The translations under genes were made by a program, and so were the position numbers. Below the pieces are notes generated by a model. The model saw nothing but the letters and a program-made list of their open reading frames with translations, was not told the DNA's origin and made no database searches. 15,957 bases of DNA from Eubacteriales Family XIII. Incertae Sedis bacterium (lineage in GTDB: Bacteria; Bacillota; Clostridia; Peptostreptococcales; Anaerovoracaceae), in assembly GCA_031287295.1 (NCBI GenBank), contig JAITTH010000105.1, positions 1-15,957 of the forward strand, given 5' to 3'. Within the stretch, counting starts at the first letter, position 1; every line of letters begins with the position of its first letter. Of this stretch, positions 14,014 through 15,957 are shown piece after piece.

Positions 14014-14448
14014 ATGTTAATGCCAAAACGCGTAAAACGCAGAAGAGTACACAGAGGGCGCATGACGGGCGTCGCGACAAAAGGAAATAAGATCACATAC
14101 GGAAAATATGGAATTGTCGCACTGGAACCGGGATGGATCAAATCCAACCAAATCGAAGCGGCACGTGTCGCGATGACACGTTCCATCCGCAGAGGCGGTA
14201 AGGTTTACATCAAAATATTCCCGCATAAGCCGGTCACAAAAAAGCCGGCGGAAGTCCGGATGGGTTCCGGTAAAGGTGCTCCTGAATATTGGGTAGCCGT
14301 TGTAAAGCCCGGTCGAGTGATGTTTGAAATTGACGGTGTCACTTTCGATCAGGCAAAGGAAGCGATGCGGCTCGCCGCGCACAAACTCCCCATCAAGACA
14401 AAATTTGTCGTAAAGGGTGAAGAGATCAGCAAGGGTGGTGAAGCGTGA
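14014..14448 (+). CDS. rplP: 50S ribosomal protein L16
   Basis: This 144-residue L16 begins MLMPKRVKRRRVHRGRMTG, the standard N-terminus, which fixes the start at 14014. GKYGIVALEPGWIKSNQIEAAR and KKPAEVRMGSGKGAPEYWVA are family motifs; the Arg in EVRMG corresponds to the residue hydroxylated in E. coli. L16 positions the A-site tRNA on the 50S subunit. AAAGGAG precedes the ATG by 12 bases. The stop overlaps the rpmC start. Confidence 0.98.
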   Translation: MLMPKRVKRRRVHRGRMTGVATKGNKITYGKYGIVALEPGWIKSNQIEAARVAMTRSIRRGGKVYIKIFPHKPVTKKPAEVRMGSGKGAPEYWVAVVKPGRVMFEIDGVTFDQAKEAMRLAAHKLPIKTKFVVKGEEISKGGEA

Positions 14449-14657
14449 TGAATCTGGATAAGATCAGAGAAATGACAGACGCCGAACTCGACGGCGAACT
14501 AAAAAAAATGAAAACAGAATTATTCAACTTGCGGTTTCAGCATGTTACGGGACAACTCGAGAATCCCATCAGGCTACGCGATGTAAAACGCGATATTGCC
14601 CGTGTTAGAACCGTTATTCGTGAAAAAGAGCTTGTGAAGGCACAGCCTGCTGGCTAA
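14448..14657 (+). CDS. rpmC: 50S ribosomal protein L29
   Basis: A small helical-hairpin protein of 69 residues from this ATG, with the signature LFNLRFQHVTGQLENP and the basic helix RLRDVKRDIARVRTVIRE. L29 lies near the tunnel exit next to L23. I prefer the ATG at 14448, which shares its A with the rplP stop (TGATG), as at rplD/rplW. A GTG at 14445 would add one residue. The AAGGGTGG upstream suits either. Confidence 0.96.
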   Translation: MNLDKIREMTDAELDGELKKMKTELFNLRFQHVTGQLENPIRLRDVKRDIARVRTVIREKELVKAQPAG

Positions 14658-14678
14658 AAAGGGAAAGGAGGATTCGCT

Positions 14679-14936
14679 GTGACTGAGAGAAATAATCGAA
14701 AGACTCGAGTCGGCATCGTCGTAAGCGATAAGATGGATAAGACCATCACCGTCGCGGTAGAAGATTTCGTCCGTCATTCCCTTTATGGAAAGGCTGTAAA
14801 GCGCACCAAAAAATTCAAGGCGCATGACGAAGAAAATCAGTGTAATATCGGCGACAAAGTTCGCATTATGGAGACCCGTCCCATTTCAAAGGACAAACGG
14901 TGGCGCCTTGTGAACATTGTTGAAAAAGTGAAGTAA
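14679..14936 (+). CDS. rpsQ: 30S ribosomal protein S17
   Basis: This 85-residue OB-fold protein has RKTRVGIVVSDKMDKTITVAV near 7-27 and IGDKVRIMETRPISKDKRWRL near 57-77, both diagnostic. S17 binds 16S rRNA early in assembly. It starts with GTG; AAAGGAGG lies 7 bases upstream, which makes this start convincing. No later ATG would keep the N-terminal family sequence. Confidence 0.97.
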   Translation: MTERNNRKTRVGIVVSDKMDKTITVAVEDFVRHSLYGKAVKRTKKFKAHDEENQCNIGDKVRIMETRPISKDKRWRLVNIVEKVK

Positions 14937-14950
14937 GGGGGCAACTTATA

Positions 14951-15319
14951 ATGATTCAGACAGAAACAAGACTGAGAGTTGCCGACAATTCCGGCGCAAA
15001 AGAGCTGCTTGTCATCCGTATTCTCGGAGGAACCGGCCGCAAATATGCCAACATTGGCGACATCATCGTCTGCACGGTGAAAGAGGCGACTCCCGGTGGT
15101 ATGGTCAAAAAAGGCGAGGTCGTCCGCGCGGTGGTTGTTCGCACAAAGACCGGCGCCAGAAGAATCGACGGTAGCTATGTGAAATTTGATCAGAACGCCG
15201 CTGTCATTATTAAAGAGGATAAGACACCTGTCGGAACGCGTATTTTCGGGCCGGTAGCGAGAGAACTCCGTGAAAAGAGCTTTATGAAAATCGTATCGCT
15301 CGCTCCGGAAGTACTGTAA
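14951..15319 (+). CDS. rplN: 50S ribosomal protein L14
   Basis: This 122-residue L14 is colinear with the family from MIQTETRLRVADNSGAKE. GGMVKKGEVVRAVVVRTK, ARRIDGSYVKFDQNAAVI and the C-terminal GPVARELRE are intact. L14 forms part of an intersubunit bridge and is the binding site of the silencing factor RsfS. TAAGGGGG precedes the ATG, 14 bases after the rpsQ stop. Confidence 0.98.
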   Translation: MIQTETRLRVADNSGAKELLVIRILGGTGRKYANIGDIIVCTVKEATPGGMVKKGEVVRAVVVRTKTGARRIDGSYVKFDQNAAVIIKEDKTPVGTRIFGPVARELREKSFMKIVSLAPEVL

Positions 15320-15344
15320 CAGAGTTTTCAAACGGAGGCAGAAC

Positions 15345-15650
15345 ATGCGAATCAAAAAAGACGACACCGTGATGATTATCACGGGAAAAGATAAGGGGAA
15401 GCACGGCAAAGTGCTTAAGGTCAACCCGAAAAAAGAAACCCTCATTGTAGAGGGATGCAACATGCAGACCAAACATCAGAAGCAGACGCGTACGGAGCGT
15501 GCTGAGATCAAACATCAGGAAGGACCGATTCACGTATCGAACGTGATGTACTACGACCCGAAAGATAAGATTCCGACACGGATTGCCTATAAATTTGAAG
15601 AAGGACGAAAGATTCGTGTTTCAAAGAAGACCAATAGCGTCATTGACTGA
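15345..15650 (+). CDS. rplX: 50S ribosomal protein L24
   Basis: This 101-residue protein contains the KOW motif near residues 5-35 (DDTVMIITGKDKGKHGKVLKV) and the downstream GCNMQTKHQK and GPIHVSNVMY segments of L24. It is an early assembly initiator on 23S rRNA. ACGGAGG stands 7 bases before the ATG. Length and sequence look ordinary. Confidence 0.97.
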   Translation: MRIKKDDTVMIITGKDKGKHGKVLKVNPKKETLIVEGCNMQTKHQKQTRTERAEIKHQEGPIHVSNVMYYDPKDKIPTRIAYKFEEGRKIRVSKKTNSVID

Positions 15651-15667
15651 GAAAGGAGGAAACTAAA

Positions 15668-15957
15668 TTGACTGCAAGATTAAAAGAAATTTATAAAGAT
15701 GAAGTATTTGGTTCCCTGCTTGATAAGTTCAGTTATGGGAATCCGATGCAAGTTCCAAAATTGGAGAAGATCACCATCAATATGGGACTTGGAGATGCCA
15801 AAGACAACCCAAAGATGATGGAAACTGCCGTTGAGGAAATTGCACTCATCAGCGGACAGCGTCCGGTCGTTACAAAGGCACGTAAGTCCATTGCGAACTT
15901 CAAAGTGCGTGCGGGAATGCCTGTTGGCGCACAAGTAACGCTTCGCGGAGATAACAT
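15668..15957 (+). CDS. rplE: 50S ribosomal protein L5, N-terminal part (runs off right edge)
   Basis: An open frame of 96 codons plus two bases runs to the right edge. ARLKEIYKDEV near 3-13, KLEKITINMGLGDA near 31-44 and GQRPVVTKARKSIANFKVR near 75-93 are standard L5 sequence; L5 binds 5S rRNA and contacts the P-site tRNA. The start is a TTG at 15668 with AAAGGAGG 8 bases upstream. No in-frame ATG exists in the N-terminal region, so TTG is the only reasonable start. The remaining roughly 80 residues lie outside the window. Confidence 0.95.
   Translation, partial: MTARLKEIYKDEVFGSLLDKFSYGNPMQVPKLEKITINMGLGDAKDNPKMMETAVEEIALISGQRPVVTKARKSIANFKVRAGMPVGAQVTLRGDN

Overview
The window looks like chromosomal DNA from an anaerobic member of the Bacillota (Clostridia or a close relative) of moderate GC content. 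The evidence is the strong AGGAGG-type ribosome binding sites, the separate single-domain hisB, hisI and hisE, the short HisZ-dependent type of HisG, and the classical S10/spc ribosomal gene order. I cannot name a genus from sequence alone. No mobile element, CRISPR array, tRNA or rRNA gene was seen.

Left end (1-1430, minus strand): the start of an aldo/keto reductase gene runs off the left edge. Upstream of it, one base away, is a gene for an unrecognised 435-residue acidic protein. The reductase ribosome binding site lies inside the last codons of that gene, so the two are probably translated together.

Histidine operon (about 1490-8117, plus strand): a good promoter overlapped by an inverted repeat precedes hisZG-hisD-hisB-hisH-hisA-hisF-hisI-hisE. 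HisZ and HisG form one continuous 552-residue protein. Junctions are tight, with stop/start overlaps at hisZG/hisD and hisB/hisH. The set covers ATP phosphoribosyltransferase, both PR-ATP/PR-AMP hydrolysis steps, the HisA isomerase, the HisH-HisF synthase, IGP dehydratase and histidinol dehydrogenase. The aminotransferase HisC and histidinol-phosphate phosphatase are absent and must lie elsewhere if the pathway is complete. birA (biotin-protein ligase/repressor) follows hisE by 10 bases and may share the transcript.

Intergenic region 9133-9489: it holds a possible weak hairpin after birA, a near-consensus promoter with A-tracts upstream, and a leader of about 200 bases with several competing stems ahead of rpsJ. 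This is a candidate autoregulatory ribosomal-protein leader. A 17-base exact copy of a piece of hisD also lies here.

Ribosomal protein operon (9490-15957): rpsJ-rplC-rplD-rplW-rplB-rpsS-rplV-rpsC-rplP-rpmC-rpsQ-rplN-rplX-rplE (cut by the right edge). The order is canonical. Two adjacent small-subunit head proteins are unusual: S19 has a roughly 30-residue Ala/Pro tail, and S3 has a roughly 115-residue tail made of an Arg/Gly-rich block followed by an acidic Ala-rich segment.

No wholly new system is evident. The best leads are the HisZ-HisG fusion, the S3/S19 tails, the S10 leader, the his operator-like repeat and the orphan protein beside the reductase.
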